This document shows, piece by piece, positions 12,153-23,238 of a stretch of DNA of 64,000 bases. Under the pieces are notes generated by a model. It had not been told where the DNA came from. It made no database searches and saw only the letters and a program-made list of their open reading frames with translations. The stretch is from Lathyrus oleraceus (Eukaryota; Streptophyta; Magnoliopsida; Fabales; Fabaceae), in the NCBI RefSeq assembly GCF_024323335.1, contig NC_066581.1, positions 456,731,197 through 456,795,196 of the forward strand, in the 5' to 3' direction. Every line of letters begins with the position of its first letter. The stretch's first letter is position 1. Both the position numbers and the translations under genes were made by a program.

Positions 12153-13241
12153 TGAAGGTGAGAAAAACAAGAAAGGGGGGGTTTGAATTGTTTGGAAAAA
12201 TAAGCGCTTTTTCAAAATGAAAACCACACAATGATTTTATACTGGTTCGCTTATAACACAAAGCTACTCCAGTCCACCCGGCCGAGGTGATTTCGCCTTC
12301 AACAAGGACTTAATCCACTAATCTTGAAAGATTACAAACAACGTCTAAGAGAAAGATCTCTTAGTCCTCTCAAGTATACAGACTACACAGAGTCACTTGA
12401 GGAAATAAACAAACAATAGATAAAAGATTTATGTAATCTAGAGTGCTTCTAAGATAAGCAAGTATTACAATAGTAAGAACAAAGTGATTCACGTTATAAG
12501 CAAAAGCTTCATGAAGATTTAGAGAGCAAGAGTGTTTTCTTGAGCGTTGATGTTTCAGTATCTTTTTCCTTGTATGTGTTCTGTGCTGAATGTTGATTTG
12601 CAGTCCTTTATATAGAAGAGAAGTAGTGGTTGAAACTGGTGGATATTAAAATGAATTTACGCCATCACTTAAATAGCTTCTGCAGGATAACTTTCTCTCC
12701 TTGAAATGACTACTTACCACATATAGTATCTTCTTTATTGAAATTGGAGATTAACGTCTCTTTCTATATTAGGAAATCCATTTGCAAAACTTTACTTGAC
12801 TTTAACGTTACTCTTTCATAATTAGCAATTCCATAATCAGAGTCTTCGTGTATCTGAGAATCTTGGAGTCTTGCTTCTGATGTTGATCTCTTTTGGATTC
12901 TGATGGATTCTTCAGATAGCGCTGATAAGTTTTGGAGTTTAGAGATAGCATTGATCAGAGTCAGAAATTCTAGAGCTTACTTCTTGTTCAGATGCTTCTG
13001 ATACTTTGCTGTTTTGCTCAGAGTTAGACTTTCTTGAACGTGTTTCTACTTCAGATGCTTCTTATCTTCTGATAATTTGTATCTTATCTGGTTATGTATC
13101 TGATGACATCATCAGATCTCTTCCTTCTTTCTTTAGAACCCCGCACACTTAGAAACTTTTCGTTAGGGTGCCATTTTTGGTTTCATCCTTTGTTATCATC
13201 AAAATCAAGGAATCTGTTGTAGAACAATTTTTGTTCTTACA
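12153..13241 (-). repeat. SIRE 3' LTR (left on plus strand)
   Basis: TGAAGG...TTACA on the plus strand, 1,089 bp, nine mismatches to 21413-22501. A TATA-like box on the minus strand (CTATATAAAG, 12606-12615) marks the promoter region. Confidence 0.95.
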
Positions 13242-13256
13242 ATCTCCCCCTTTTTG
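13242..13256 (-). other. SIRE polypurine tract
   Basis: Immediately upstream of the 3' LTR (minus strand) lies an A5G5-type purine run (AAAAAGGGGGAG). Similar AGGGGGAG blocks recur upstream at about 13322, 13503 and 13828; Sireviruses are known for repeated polypurine tracts in this region. Confidence 0.85.
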
Positions 13257-13662
13257 ATGATGACAAAACAATCTTAATTAGCAGATGAAACATGAATAAT
13301 ATCAGATCAGATAGATAAGAGCTCCCCCTGAGATAGTGCTAGGGAGTTCAGAAGTTCTTACCAGAGCTTCTAAGTAAAGAGGTTTCTTGATACCTTCTGC
13401 AATTTCTTAAGTCCAGGTTAGATAAATTTGTTTTTAAGAAAAATATGTTGCAGAATGCTTAAGGTATTTAGACAATATTTTCATCAGAGCTATTAATGAC
13501 TTCTCCCCCTTTTTGTCAGAATCAAAAAGACATAGCAAAAATAAGGAATTTAAGAGAAAAACATTGTATTCAGATAAAAGCACAAAGGCAACAAGAACAG
13601 GAAAACATCAGAATCAGAGAAAGCAAACAAAACAACAGGCAAGCAAAAAATATCCTAAGTGC
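13257..13662 (-). other. SIRE 3' untranslated region
   Basis: About 400 bp lie between the end of the env-like gene and the polypurine tract. They hold at least two further polypurine-like blocks (about 13322 and 13503) and no coding frame; the plus-strand ORF starting at 13513 is antisense noise. Confidence 0.8.
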
Positions 13663-16068
13663 CTAGGGGTTCGGAGGCGGAGGCATTCTCTGAAGCAACA
13701 TAGCCAGCATGTTCTGAATGTTGTCGTTGACAGTGTCTTGTTTATCCATTCTGGCACGGAGTTCATTCTGATCTTGCTTAAGTTCTTTCAGCGTCTGGAG
13801 AACCATAGGGATAACAGAAGAAGAAGACTCCCCCTGAGTTAGAGCCTGCTGTGCTTCAGCAGCAGCCAGCGCTTCAGCTTCAGCAGCAGCTTGTGCTTCA
13901 GCTTCCTTTATCCTTAGAATTTCAGCTTCTCTTGCTCTTTCTTCTTCCATCCTTCTAGCCTCTTCTTCAGCTTCTCTTGCTAATCTCTCTTCTTCCAGCC
14001 TTCTGGCTTTAGCTTCTCTTGCAAGTCTTTCCTGAAGTCTTGCCTCAGCATCTCTGATGTAGCCATTTCTGACTTGTTCAGAGATGTTCTTCAGTCTAAA
14101 AGCCTCAGAGGTCATCCAGCCAATGACTCTGTTCCAGTGTGTCCTTACAGAGTCAGGATAATCACTGACTTCAGAGTTAGTGGTCAGAGACTTGACCTTT
14201 TGTACTGAAGCCCCTGCGACGAGCATGATGGCTTCCTCAAAGGTAGGTATAGAAGGGTCAGGTTCAGAGGTATGAGGTTGAGATGTTGGAGGGTTGAGAT
14301 TTAAGGTGAGAGGTTCAGATTCTGTTTCAGGTTGAGGTTCAGATCTTTGGGGTGAAGCGTAAAGAGGGTTTAAGTCTAATGGTTCAGATTCTGCGGAGAT
14401 GTTTGAAGGTGTGATATCAGAGGTGTGAAGGTCAGAGGGTTAAGTTTCAGAGGGTTGGTCTTCAGAAGTAATGTTGGTTGTTTGTTCTGGTGGAGGTGAA
14501 GTTGCTTCAGATTGTGTTTGTGTTTGTTGTTGTGAAGCAAGGTTTTGAGCCTGAATTTGGGCTAAGGTTGGGGAGTCAGGGTCAGAGTATTCTTGGTCAG
14601 AGGAGATTTGAAGGTATGGTGGTGATTCTGGTTCTGAAGATGATGAAGAGGAAGTGCTTTGGTTCATTTGTTCAGGTTCAGAAGGAGGTATGAATGTATG
14701 GGCGATATTTAAAATTGGTGAAGGTTGTGAGGTCCTGGTTATAGAAGGTGGGATTTCAGAGGTTGTATAAATGGGTGGTGTTGGGAGAGGATTAGAGGAA
14801 GGAGTAGAGGAAACCATCAGAGGTGCAGAGGAAATAGGAGGAACAGACGTACCAGTAGAAATTTGCAGAGGAGCTGGAGATCTGCTTCCAGAAGATTCTC
14901 CAAGTCTTTCCTTCTTTGCCTGTGATGTTATCTTCTTCTTAGAGAGACCTCTCTTGTACCTGACGAAGTCTTCTTCTGAATCTAGACAATCGTCGAGGCT
15001 GAAGTCAGAGATGTCAACACCTTCATCCAGTAGACGATTAAGATAGATAGCAACCGCATCTCTGGGTTCATTCTTGTAGAACCTAGCAAGACCATGAGGC
15101 AGCTTCCTCTGATCTTTCAAGGAATCCCAGGATGTGTCCAGCGTGGGTCTGACTTGAATCTTCTTTATTATTCCCATACTCTTGAGATTTCTGGCGTTCA
15201 GAGGCTTCCCAGTGTCTATTGCCAGATCTAGCATCAGCTTGGCCTTCTCCAGATGATCTACCAGCCCATTCTCGATGAAAACATTAGATAACAATCTTCC
15301 CAGAGGGATGTAGGATCTGGGCTTCATGTTGTTTCTGGTCTCCCTGACAGAGTCTCTTAGGTATCTGAAGAGTAGTGCAGGAAGGCAGATCTTCACACCC
15401 TTGTGAATGCAATACAGAATGCACTTCTGATCTGCATTGATGTAATCAGAGGAGTTTGAGGCTGGGCGGTGGTGAATAGTTCCCAGAATGATCTTGAGCC
15501 ACACTCCGAGGTTCTGATGCAGCTCTTTGTTCTTTGAAGGATTTCCTTCAGTGTTGGGTTTGAAGATGGTTGGATTGATTACTTCAGCAACGCGCCTTGA
15601 TCTAGGGTTGATGTTGTAAATCCTTTTTCCTCCATCTTTCTCCATGTTTAACAAAGAAGCAATTGACTCTTCAATAATTACTATCTTTACCCCCAAAACA
15701 AAGGAGACGATGAAATGGTCATCAGCATCTGCAAATCTCCAGAACTCCTTGACGAGAAGTGGGTAAACAGGGCCATAGAGCCTTTGGAAGTAGTTTCCCC
15801 AACCTTGTTGATGAAGTTCTTCAGTAAGATCAACTCCATTTCTTCTCAAGTTGTCAAAATCCACCAGTGTTTCACATAACACATCCAATCCCTCAAAGGG
15901 AGTTGCTAGGTTGATGTGAGGTAAACGATCAAGGATATGGGGTTCTTTGTATACTGGGGTAGTGGAAACGCCTGTAACCATTGGAGTTGAAATGCTTGAA
16001 GTTTGGGCAGTGGTGGTGGATTCCATTTGTTGAGAGAAGTTGAAAACTTCTTGTTGTTGAGCATCCAT
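13663..16068 (-). pseudogene. SIRE env-like protein gene with one in-frame stop
   Basis: The frame is about 801 codons from ATG 16066-16068. A single stop (TAA, 14440-14442) divides it into 542 codons and a C-terminal section that stays in frame to 13663. The N-terminal part (residues about 40-350) is a globular region of the kind labelled 'putative plant transposon protein', with a short motif near residues 129-153 resembling the plant mobile domain. The middle is Ser/Pro/Thr-rich and low in complexity. The C-terminal part is a long Ala/Glu/Arg-rich coiled coil followed by a proline tail. Sireviruses often carry such an env-like gene after pol; its function is unproven. No clear signal peptide or convincing membrane anchor is visible when the internal ATG is used. 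The upstream extension of the frame to 16317 is probably untranslated. Confidence 0.8.
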
Positions 16069-16559
16069 AGTTGAGGAAGAAGATGAAGAGTTTGCAGTTT
16101 GCAGAAATGCTTCAGAGAGGTTTAGGGTTTTAGAGAGGGTTTGAGAGTGAGTGAGAGTGATAAGTGTGTGAAAAGTGAGAAAAGTGTTTAAATACCCTAA
16201 GTTAAAACACATGCAAAACGACACACAATATTGCGTTAGCACAAAGCTCAAGTAAGCACGCTTGGGGGAGAAATGATTAAGGCTAATTAATGAATGTCTA
16301 ATCCCAACAGTATGCACACTGCTCGAGGAGATCTCAAACGTTTCCCTTTGATTTTCTTCTGGACAGCTGTCTAGAAGTTCTAGGGTTGGACGCTAAGTGC
16401 TCCACGTGTTGATGTATCTGATCTTCAGGAATACCAAAGGATTGGTTCCTGGAGATTTCTAACTCAGATATCTTCTTAACTTGGTAGAAGTATCAGAGTC
16501 AGAGGCAGAACCACATTTGTTTGTGTCAGAGTCTCATTTTACATTTTCAGAGCCACACT
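16069..16559 (-). other. Spacer between SIRE pol and env-like gene
   Basis: About 490 bp lie between the pol stop and the env-like ATG. There is no conserved frame, so the env-like protein is unlikely to be made by simple read-through of pol here; splicing or an internal start would be needed. This is inference. Confidence 0.6.
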
Positions 16560-19500
16560 TCATTCTGGACAATTTTGAATGTTCAGATTTTCTAAGATAA
16601 AAAGAAATCTATCTTCAGCTAGAGGCTTAGTAAAGATATCTGCCCATTGATGATCTGTATCAATGAACTTCAATGTTACTATCCATTTCTGAACATAGTC
16701 TCTGATAAAATGATGTTTTATTTCAATGTGTTTAGCTCTGGAATGTAGAATGGGATTCTTACTTAGACAAATGGCAGCAGTATTATCACAGAAGATAGGG
16801 ATGTTACTCTCAAAAATTTGCAGATCTTCTAACTGATGCTTCATCCAGAGCATCTGAGTTGTGCACAGTGATGCTGAGATATATTCTGTTTCTGCAGTTG
16901 ATAGAGCGATAGTTGACTGTCTTTTGCTAGCCCAGGAGATTAGATTGTTTCCCAGAAGCTGACAATTTCCAGATGTGCTTTTTCGTTCTAGTCTATCTCC
17001 TGCATAATCTGCATCACAGTAACCAGAAAGTCTATACTCTGATGTTTTCTTATACATCAGGCCCAGGTTAGGAGTTCCTTTCAGATACTTAAGAATTCTC
17101 TTAACTGCTGTTAAATGAGATTCTCTAGGATCTGATTGGAATCTGGCACAGAGACAGACACTAAAGAGAATATCAGGACGAGTAGCAGTCAGATAGAGAA
17201 GAGAGCCTATCATACCTCGATAGAGCTTCTGACAAACATTTGAGCTTACTTCTTCTTTTTCAAGAATGCATGTTGGATGCATTGGAGTTTTTGCAGAGTT
17301 GCAGTTAGCCATGTCAAATTTCTTCAGAACATCTTTAATATATTTGCTTTGATGAACATATGTAACTTCTGAAGTTTGGTTAATTTGAATTCCCAGAAAG
17401 AACTTTAGTTCTTGCATTAGACTCATTTCAAATTCTGCCTGCATTAACTTAGAGAATTCTTGACAAACCGAGGCGTTAACTGAACCAAAAATAATGTCAT
17501 CAACGTATATCTGGCATATCATGAGATCATTGTTAAGGTTCTTACAGAAAAGTGTGGAGTCAACTTTCCCTCTGATAAAATTGTGTTCCAGAAGAAAATT
17601 GCTTAAACGTTCATACCAAGCTCTGGGAGCTTGTTTAAGTCCATATAAAGATTTTTTAAGTTTAAAAACATGTTCTGGAAAGTTTGGATTTTCAAAACCT
17701 GGAGGTTGGTTGACATACACTTCTTCTGATATATAACCATTAAGGAATGCACTCTTGACATCCATTTGATATAATTTAATAGAATGGTTAATAGCAAAAG
17801 ATACAAGAAGACGAATAGATTCTAACCTTGCGACTGGAGCAAAAGTTTCATTATAATCAATACCTTCTTGTTGACTATAACCTTGAGCTACCAGTCGAGC
17901 TTTGTTTCTGACGACTTCTCCTTTCTCATTCAGCTTGTTTCTGAATACCCATCTGGTTCCAATAACATGAGTGCCTCTGGGCTTTGGAACAAGATCCCAG
18001 ACATCATTCTTTGTGAATTGATCTAATTCTTCTTGCATGGCTGAAACCCAGTCGTTATCTTGAAGTGCTTCATCACAGGACATAGGCTCAATCAGAGACA
18101 CTAGTCCCAGAGGAGTATCTTCAGAGGTCCTGAAGGTAGATCTGGTTCTGACAGGTTCGTCCTTGTTTCCCAGAATCAAATCTTCAGATATGTTGATACG
18201 ACTTTTGACTTTCTTTGGGATTTTTGGGGATTTAATTTCTTCAGAGTTCTGAATGGCAGTTGCTTCTGGAATTTTATCAGATCCTGCAAGAGTGATTTCT
18301 AAATCTGCAAAATTTTCAACTAGCTTTGACTTTTCAGGGTCAAGCTTATCATCAAATCTGACATGAATTGATTCTTCCACAATTTTGGTTTCTGTGTTGT
18401 ATACTCTGTAGCCTTTAGAGCGTTCTGAGTATCCTAACATAATACCTTTCTGTGCTTTGGAATCAAACTTGTTCAGATGTTCTTTAGTGTTTAAAATAAA
18501 GCAAGAACATCCAAAAGGATGAAAATATGAAATGTTTGGTTTTCTTCCTTTACACAGTTCATAGGGAGTCTTTTCCAGAATGGGTCTTATAGAGATTCTA
18601 TTCTGAATGTAACACGCTGTATTTACAGCTTCTGCCCAAAAATGCTTTGCCACATTAGTTTCATTGATCATGGTTCTGGCCATCTCTTGGAGTGTCCTAT
18701 TCTTCCTCTCTACAACTCCATTTTGTTGTGGAGTTCTAGGGCAGGAGAAATCATAGGATATTCCATTAGAGTCAAATAATTCTTCAAAATCTTTGTTTTC
18801 AAATTCTCCACCATGATCACTTCTGACTCTAACAATTTTAGCATCAAATTCTTTTTGCACTTTGGAGCAGAAACTAGTGAATACAGAGTGAGACTCACTC
18901 TTGTGCTTTAGGAATTTTACCCATGTCCAGCGACTGTAATCATCAACAATGACTAGTCCATACTTCTTTCCATTGACTGATGCTGTTTTCACAGGACCAA
19001 ATAAGTCAATGTGAAGAAGTTCCAGAGGCTTAGAGGTAGAAACAACATTTTTCTTTTTAAAGGATGTTTTTGAAAATTTTCCTTTCTGACATGCTTCACA
19101 CAGAGCATCTGAAGAAAACTTCAGTTTAGGTAGGCCTCTGACTAACTCGAGTTTAGTTAGCTGAGAAAGTTTCCTCATGCTAATGTGGCCCAAGCGTCTA
19201 TGCCATACCCATTGCTCTTCGTGAACCGACATCAGACATTTAACATTTTGTTCTTTTAAATCAGAAAGATTAATTTTATAAATGTTGTTTTTCCTCTTGC
19301 CTGTGAAAAGGACAGAGCCATCGTTTTGATTAATGGCTTTACATGTTTTTTGATTAAAGATTACATCATAACCGTTATCACTTAATTGACTTATGGATAA
19401 TAAGTTATGCATTAATCCTTCTACATAAAGAACATCAGATATAGAGGGAAGAGTACCATTACCAATAGTTCCGGAGCCTCTGATCCTTCCTTTCCGATCT

Positions 19501-19646
19501 CCTCCGAAGCCTACAAATCCAGCGTCTTTAAGTTCCAGACTTTGGAACATAGACTTTCTTCCCGTCATGTGTCGCGAGCATCCAGAGTCCAGGTACCATG
19601 ACTGGTGTCTGAACTTTGCTGCATAGGATATCTGCAACATAGACAA
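16560..19646 (-). CDS. pol: SIRE pol: protease, integrase, RT, RNase H
   Basis: The frame is open for 1,028 codons. Domain order is that of Ty1/copia. Protease has Y-L-D-S-G-C at residues 18-23. The integrase zinc finger has H149, H154, C183, C186, and the catalytic triad is D214, D277, E313 with the canonical 35 residues between the last two. Reverse transcriptase has Y-V-D-D at 714-717. RNase H follows with CDADYAGD and STAETEY motifs. All inspected catalytic residues are present. The frame is +1 relative to gag and overlaps its end by 119 bp. The residue numbering starts at a TTG, so the true N terminus is unknown and probably comes from frameshifting out of gag. Products would reverse-transcribe and integrate the element. 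Confidence 0.93.
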   Translation of the reverse strand: MSMLQISYAAKFRHQSWYLDSGCSRHMTGRKSMFQSLELKDAGFVGFGGDRKGRIRGSGTIGNGTLPSISDVLYVEGLMHNLLSISQLSDNGYDVIFNQKTCKAINQNDGSVLFTGKRKNNIYKINLSDLKEQNVKCLMSVHEEQWVWHRRLGHISMRKLSQLTKLELVRGLPKLKFSSDALCEACQKGKFSKTSFKKKNVVSTSKPLELLHIDLFGPVKTASVNGKKYGLVIVDDYSRWTWVKFLKHKSESHSVFTSFCSKVQKEFDAKIVRVRSDHGGEFENKDFEELFDSNGISYDFSCPRTPQQNGVVERKNRTLQEMARTMINETNVAKHFWAEAVNTACYIQNRISIRPILEKTPYELCKGRKPNISYFHPFGCSCFILNTKEHLNKFDSKAQKGIMLGYSERSKGYRVYNTETKIVEESIHVRFDDKLDPEKSKLVENFADLEITLAGSDKIPEATAIQNSEEIKSPKIPKKVKSRINISEDLILGNKDEPVRTRSTFRTSEDTPLGLVSLIEPMSCDEALQDNDWVSAMQEELDQFTKNDVWDLVPKPRGTHVIGTRWVFRNKLNEKGEVVRNKARLVAQGYSQQEGIDYNETFAPVARLESIRLLVSFAINHSIKLYQMDVKSAFLNGYISEEVYVNQPPGFENPNFPEHVFKLKKSLYGLKQAPRAWYERLSNFLLEHNFIRGKVDSTLFCKNLNNDLMICQIYVDDIIFGSVNASVCQEFSKLMQAEFEMSLMQELKFFLGIQINQTSEVTYVHQSKYIKDVLKKFDMANCNSAKTPMHPTCILEKEEVSSNVCQKLYRGMIGSLLYLTATRPDILFSVCLCARFQSDPRESHLTAVKRILKYLKGTPNLGLMYKKTSEYRLSGYCDADYAGDRLERKSTSGNCQLLGNNLISWASKRQSTIALSTAETEYISASLCTTQMLWMKHQLEDLQIFESNIPIFCDNTAAICLSKNPILHSRAKHIEIKHHFIRDYVQKWIVTLKFIDTDHQWADIFTKPLAEDRFLFILENLNIQNCPE

Positions 19647-21330
19647 TCTTATCCTTTGGTACCCAGAATCTCTTGGGTCCTTTCAGATTAGTTTTCCCAG
19701 AGTTTCTTATAACTTTGGGTTTTCTAGCATTTTTAAATTTTTGTTCTTGTGTGTGTGTATAGTGATATGAAAAGGGAGACTTAAGTTGGTCACTGGTAGA
19801 AGTTTTATCTTCCTTAGAATCATACCCAATTCCCTTTTTATTGTTCTGACTTACTCCATAAATCATGGATGCCATAATACTCCTATCTATCCCATTTTTC
19901 AGAAATTCTTGAAAGGCTTCTTCGTATTTATAAATTATTTTATTTGAAGTTTGTGGTGCTTGAGACAACGCTTCTTCTAATTCTAAGCTTTTTCTCTTTG
20001 CTCCATCTCTTTCTAATGTTAAAGATCTAATAGTATCTTCTCGTACTAGAATTGTCATCTCAAGTTCACTACATTCTTCAAATTTTACTTTAAGACAGCC
20101 TTTAATGTTTTTAAACTTTTGTTTTAATTTCTGATATGAGCTAAGAGTTTCTGACAAACAAGATTCTAGATCAGATCGAGAAAGTTCAGAAAATACCTCT
20201 TCAGATTCTTCATCTGAGCTACTCCTGGATGTGGTAGCCATAAGTGCCACGTTGGCCTGTTCATCAGAGTCAGATTCTGATGATCCAGATTCACTATCAT
20301 CCCAGGTAGCCATCAGTCCTTTCTTTGTCCTGAAGGTATTTTTCTTGAAGCTTTCTTTTCTAGAGTTGTCTTTCTTTAGCTTGGGACATTCATTCCTGTA
20401 ATGACCTGTTTCTTTACATTCATAACAGGTAATATCTTTGTTAGATTTACCTTTTGAAGTTGATTCTGATCGATCCCCTCTAGGTCTTGGTCTTCTGAAG
20501 TTGTTGTTCCTCTTTTTCCAGAGTTGCTTAACTCTTCTGGTTAGTAGGGACAATTCTTCTTCATCATCAGAATCTTCTGGTTCAGAGTCGTCAGCATCTT
20601 CAGTTTCTGCCTGGAGAGCTTTGGTTCTGTCAGGTTTGCGTCTTTCAGGTCTGGACTTTAATGCTACAGACTTGTTCCTTTTCTGAGGCTCATCTTCCTC
20701 TAGTTCTATCTCATGGCTTCTGAGGGAACTGACAAGTTCTTCAAGGCTGATATTGTTCAGATCCTTTGACAGTTTCAGAGCAGTAACCATAGGTCTCCAT
20801 TTCTTTGGCAGACTTCTGACCATCTTTTTGACGTGATCTGCAGTTGTATATCCTTTGTCTAGAACCTTCAGACCTGCAATAAGAGTTTGGAATCTAGAGA
20901 ACATAGCCTCTATAGCTTCGTCATCTTCCATTTTGAAGGCTTCATACTTCTGGATAAGCGCCAGAGCCTTTGTCTCTTTGACCTGAGAGTTTCCTTCATG
21001 AGTCATCTTCAGAGAGTCAAGTATATCTTTGGCTGTCTCTCTGTTGGTGATCTTTTCATATTCGTTGTACGATATAGCATTGAGAAGTATGGTTCTGGCC
21101 TTGTGGTGATTTTTGAAGACACGTTTCTGATCTTCTGACATCTTATTTCTGGGAACTTCAGCTCCATTTTCTAAGACTGGAGGTGTGTATCCATCTGTGA
21201 CAATGTCCCAGAGGTCAGCATCATAACCCAGAAAGAAACTTTCAATTCTATCTTTCCAGTAGTCAAACTTCTCTCCATCAAAAACAGGAGGCTTAGCATT
21301 GTAACTATCTTTTTCATTTGAGTGGGCCAT
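19528..21330 (-). CDS. gag: SIRE gag (capsid-nucleocapsid)
   Basis: 600 codons from ATG at 21328-21330, close behind the primer site. The first 200 residues are a copia gag domain (DUF4219/UBN2 type, beginning with a W-K-D-R-I-E-S-F motif). An acidic/basic linker, a CCHC zinc knuckle at residues 302-315 (C-x2-C-x4-H-x4-C), acidic Ser-rich tracts and a predicted coiled coil (about 385-470) follow. The C terminus runs past the start of the protease in another frame; 'PVMVPGLWML' is the shifted reading of the protease active-site DNA. The protein forms the virus-like particle and binds RNA. Confidence 0.92.
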   Translation of the reverse strand: MAHSNEKDSYNAKPPVFDGEKFDYWKDRIESFFLGYDADLWDIVTDGYTPPVLENGAEVPRNKMSEDQKRVFKNHHKARTILLNAISYNEYEKITNRETAKDILDSLKMTHEGNSQVKETKALALIQKYEAFKMEDDEAIEAMFSRFQTLIAGLKVLDKGYTTADHVKKMVRSLPKKWRPMVTALKLSKDLNNISLEELVSSLRSHEIELEEDEPQKRNKSVALKSRPERRKPDRTKALQAETEDADDSEPEDSDDEEELSLLTRRVKQLWKKRNNNFRRPRPRGDRSESTSKGKSNKDITCYECKETGHYRNECPKLKKDNSRKESFKKNTFRTKKGLMATWDDSESGSSESDSDEQANVALMATTSRSSSDEESEEVFSELSRSDLESCLSETLSSYQKLKQKFKNIKGCLKVKFEECSELEMTILVREDTIRSLTLERDGAKRKSLELEEALSQAPQTSNKIIYKYEEAFQEFLKNGIDRSIMASMIYGVSQNNKKGIGYDSKEDKTSTSDQLKSPFSYHYTHTQEQKFKNARKPKVIRNSGKTNLKGPKRFWVPKDKIVYVADILCSKVQTPVMVPGLWMLATHDGKKVYVPKSGT

Positions 21331-21398
21331 AGTTTTTCTCGTACTGGATCTCTCTACACTGTTAAGTGTTTGATTAGAAAATCAATAACAGAGCCGGA

Positions 21399-21410
21399 GC
21401 TCTGATACCA
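21399..21410 (-). other. SIRE primer-binding site, initiator tRNA-Met
   Basis: The minus strand reads TGGTATCAGAGC, the classic copia primer site complementary to the 3' end of initiator tRNA-Met, two bases from the 5' LTR end at 21413. Confidence 0.95.
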
Positions 21411-21412
21411 AT

Positions 21413-22501
21413 TGAAGGTGAGAAAAACAAGAAAGGGGGGGTTTGAATTGTTTGGAAAAATAAGCGCTTTTTCAAAATGAAAACCACACAATGATTTTAT
21501 ACTGGTTCGCTTATAACACAAAGCTACTCCAGTCCACCCGGCCGAGGTGATTTCGCCTTCAACAAGGACTTAATCCACTAATCTTGAAAGATTACAAACA
21601 ACGTCTAAGAGAAAGATCTCTTAGTCCTCTCAAGTATACAGACTACACAGAGTCACTTGAGGAAATAAACAAACAATAGATAAAAGATTTATGTAATCTA
21701 GAGTGCTTCTAAGATAAGCAAGTATTACAATAGTAAGAACAAAGTGATTCACGTTATAAGCAAAAGCTTCGTGAAGATTTAGAGAGCAAGAGTGTTTTCT
21801 TGAGCGTTGATGTTTCAGTATCTTTTTCCTTGTATGTGTTCTGTGCTCAATGTTGATTTGCAGTCCTTTATATAGAAGAGAAGTAGTGGTTGAAACTGGT
21901 GGATATTAAAATGAATTTACGCCATCACTTAAATAGCTTCTGCAGGATAACTTTCTCTCCTTGAAATGACTACTTACCACATATAGTATCTTCTTTATTG
22001 AAATTGGAGATTAACGTCTCTTTCTGTATTAGGAAATCCATTTGCAAAACTTTACTTGACTTTAACGTTACTCTTTCATAATTAGCAATTCCATAATCAG
22101 AGTCTTCGTGTATCTGAGAATCTTGGAGTCTTGCTTCTGATGTTGATCTCTTTTGGATTCTGATGGATTCTTCAGATAGCGCTGATAAGTTCTGGAGTTT
22201 AGAGATAGCGTTGATCAGAGTCAGAAATTCTAGAGCTTACTTCTTGTTCAGATGCTTCTGATACTTTACTGTTTTGCTCAGAGTTAGACTTTCTTGAACG
22301 TGTTTCTACTTCAGATGCTTCTTATCTTCTGATAATTTGTATCTGATCTGGTTATGTATCTGATGACATCATCAGATCTCTTCCTTCTTTCTTTAGAACC
22401 CTGCACACTTAGAAACTTTTCGTTAGGGTGCCATTTTTGGTTTCATCCTTTGTTATCATCAAAATCAAGGAATTTGTTGTAGAACAATTTTTGTTCTTAC
22501 A
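21413..22501 (-). repeat. SIRE 5' LTR (right on plus strand)
   Basis: 1,089 bp, matching 12153-13241 with nine substitutions. The minus-strand TATA-like box CTATATAAAG lies at 21866-21875 and would drive the genomic transcript through gag-pol. Confidence 0.95.
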
Positions 22502-22506
22502 CTTTT
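22502..22506. other. SIRE target-site duplication, right (CTTTT)
   Basis: Perfect repeat of 12148-12152, directly after the CA end of the SIRE LTR. Confidence 0.95.
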
Positions 22507-23132
22507 TACTGGATCTAACCTTACGTTAGATCATAGTATTTTATTCCTTCGTTTTTATTTTCTTGTCCGATCGAAGATTGTAAGAACAAATCCAACCGGT
22601 TTGTGGTGGAGAGTTCAAGCATCGAAGCTAGGAATAATCAAGACTTCTATTAATTTTACAGGTTCTTTAATTTTATTGTTTAAATTTATATATGCTCTGC
22701 ACTGCTATCTATTTCTATAGATTCTAGTGTTTTCAAAAAGTGATTTTGGACTTAACTAATTAGTGACAGCGCACGTTAATATAAAGTCATAGTCTATTCA
22801 ACAGAGCGAGAGTTTGAGAAAAGGCTTTTAAATCAATAGTGTCTACTAAAAAGATTTATTTTAAAACTACGAAACCAACGAAGATTTGATTCCCTAATTA
22901 CGACGAACTGCATACCGATATCCGCTTATTTGATATTTAATCTAGATCTTATTTTAGTTTTACCTTTTTTACCCCTAATCAATAAAGTATCATCCGCCTT
23001 AGCTTTACGAAGTAACCTTAGAAAATGGTATATTGATTCATAAGTCCCTGTGGGATCGATATCTTTTATTACTACGCGATTAGACTGTGCACTTGCAGTT
23101 AATACCCCAATAGACTCATAAAGTCGCGACCA
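22507..23132 (+). repeat. Athila 5' LTR, right part
   Basis: It is collinear with the 3' LTR from 33861 but lacks about 468 bp present there at about 34066-34533; the junction is within 'ctatctatttctatag'. It ends in ...GTCGCGACCA at 23132. It includes most of R-U5. Confidence 0.93.
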
Positions 23133-23138
23133 AGTTTT

Positions 23139-23156
23139 TAACGCCGTTGCCGGGGA
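23139..23156 (+). other. Athila primer-binding site, tRNA-Asp type
   Basis: TAACGCCGTTGCCGGGGA lies six bases after the LTR end. It matches the Asp-tRNA-type site TGGCGCCGTTGCCGGGGA of Athila elements except for the second to fourth positions, so it may be partly decayed. Confidence 0.8.
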
Positions 23157-23238
23157 CTTTTATTTAGTCGATATCGTAACTCTTCCGTTACGCTGTAGAG
23201 ACTAAGGCAATTTTTATTTCTTTCTTTCGTTGATTTGT

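Larger units (their letters stand above)
12153..22501 (-). mobile_element. SIRE/Maximus-type copia retrotransposon, minus strand
   Basis: This Ty1/copia element of 10,349 bp lies inside the Athila 5' LTR. Both LTRs are 1,089 bp without indels and differ at nine positions (99.2% identity), making it the youngest element here. An initiator-Met primer site, polypurine tract, gag, pol in copia order (protease, integrase, RT, RNase H) and an env-like coiled-coil gene downstream of pol fit the Sirevirus genus. Gag and pol are open; the env-like frame has one stop. The copy could be recently active or mobilised in trans. Confidence 0.95.

Noticed and set aside
14478..15046. Plus-strand ORFs over the SIRE env-like gene
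   Set aside because: Antisense shadows of a low-complexity Ser/Pro-rich coding region.
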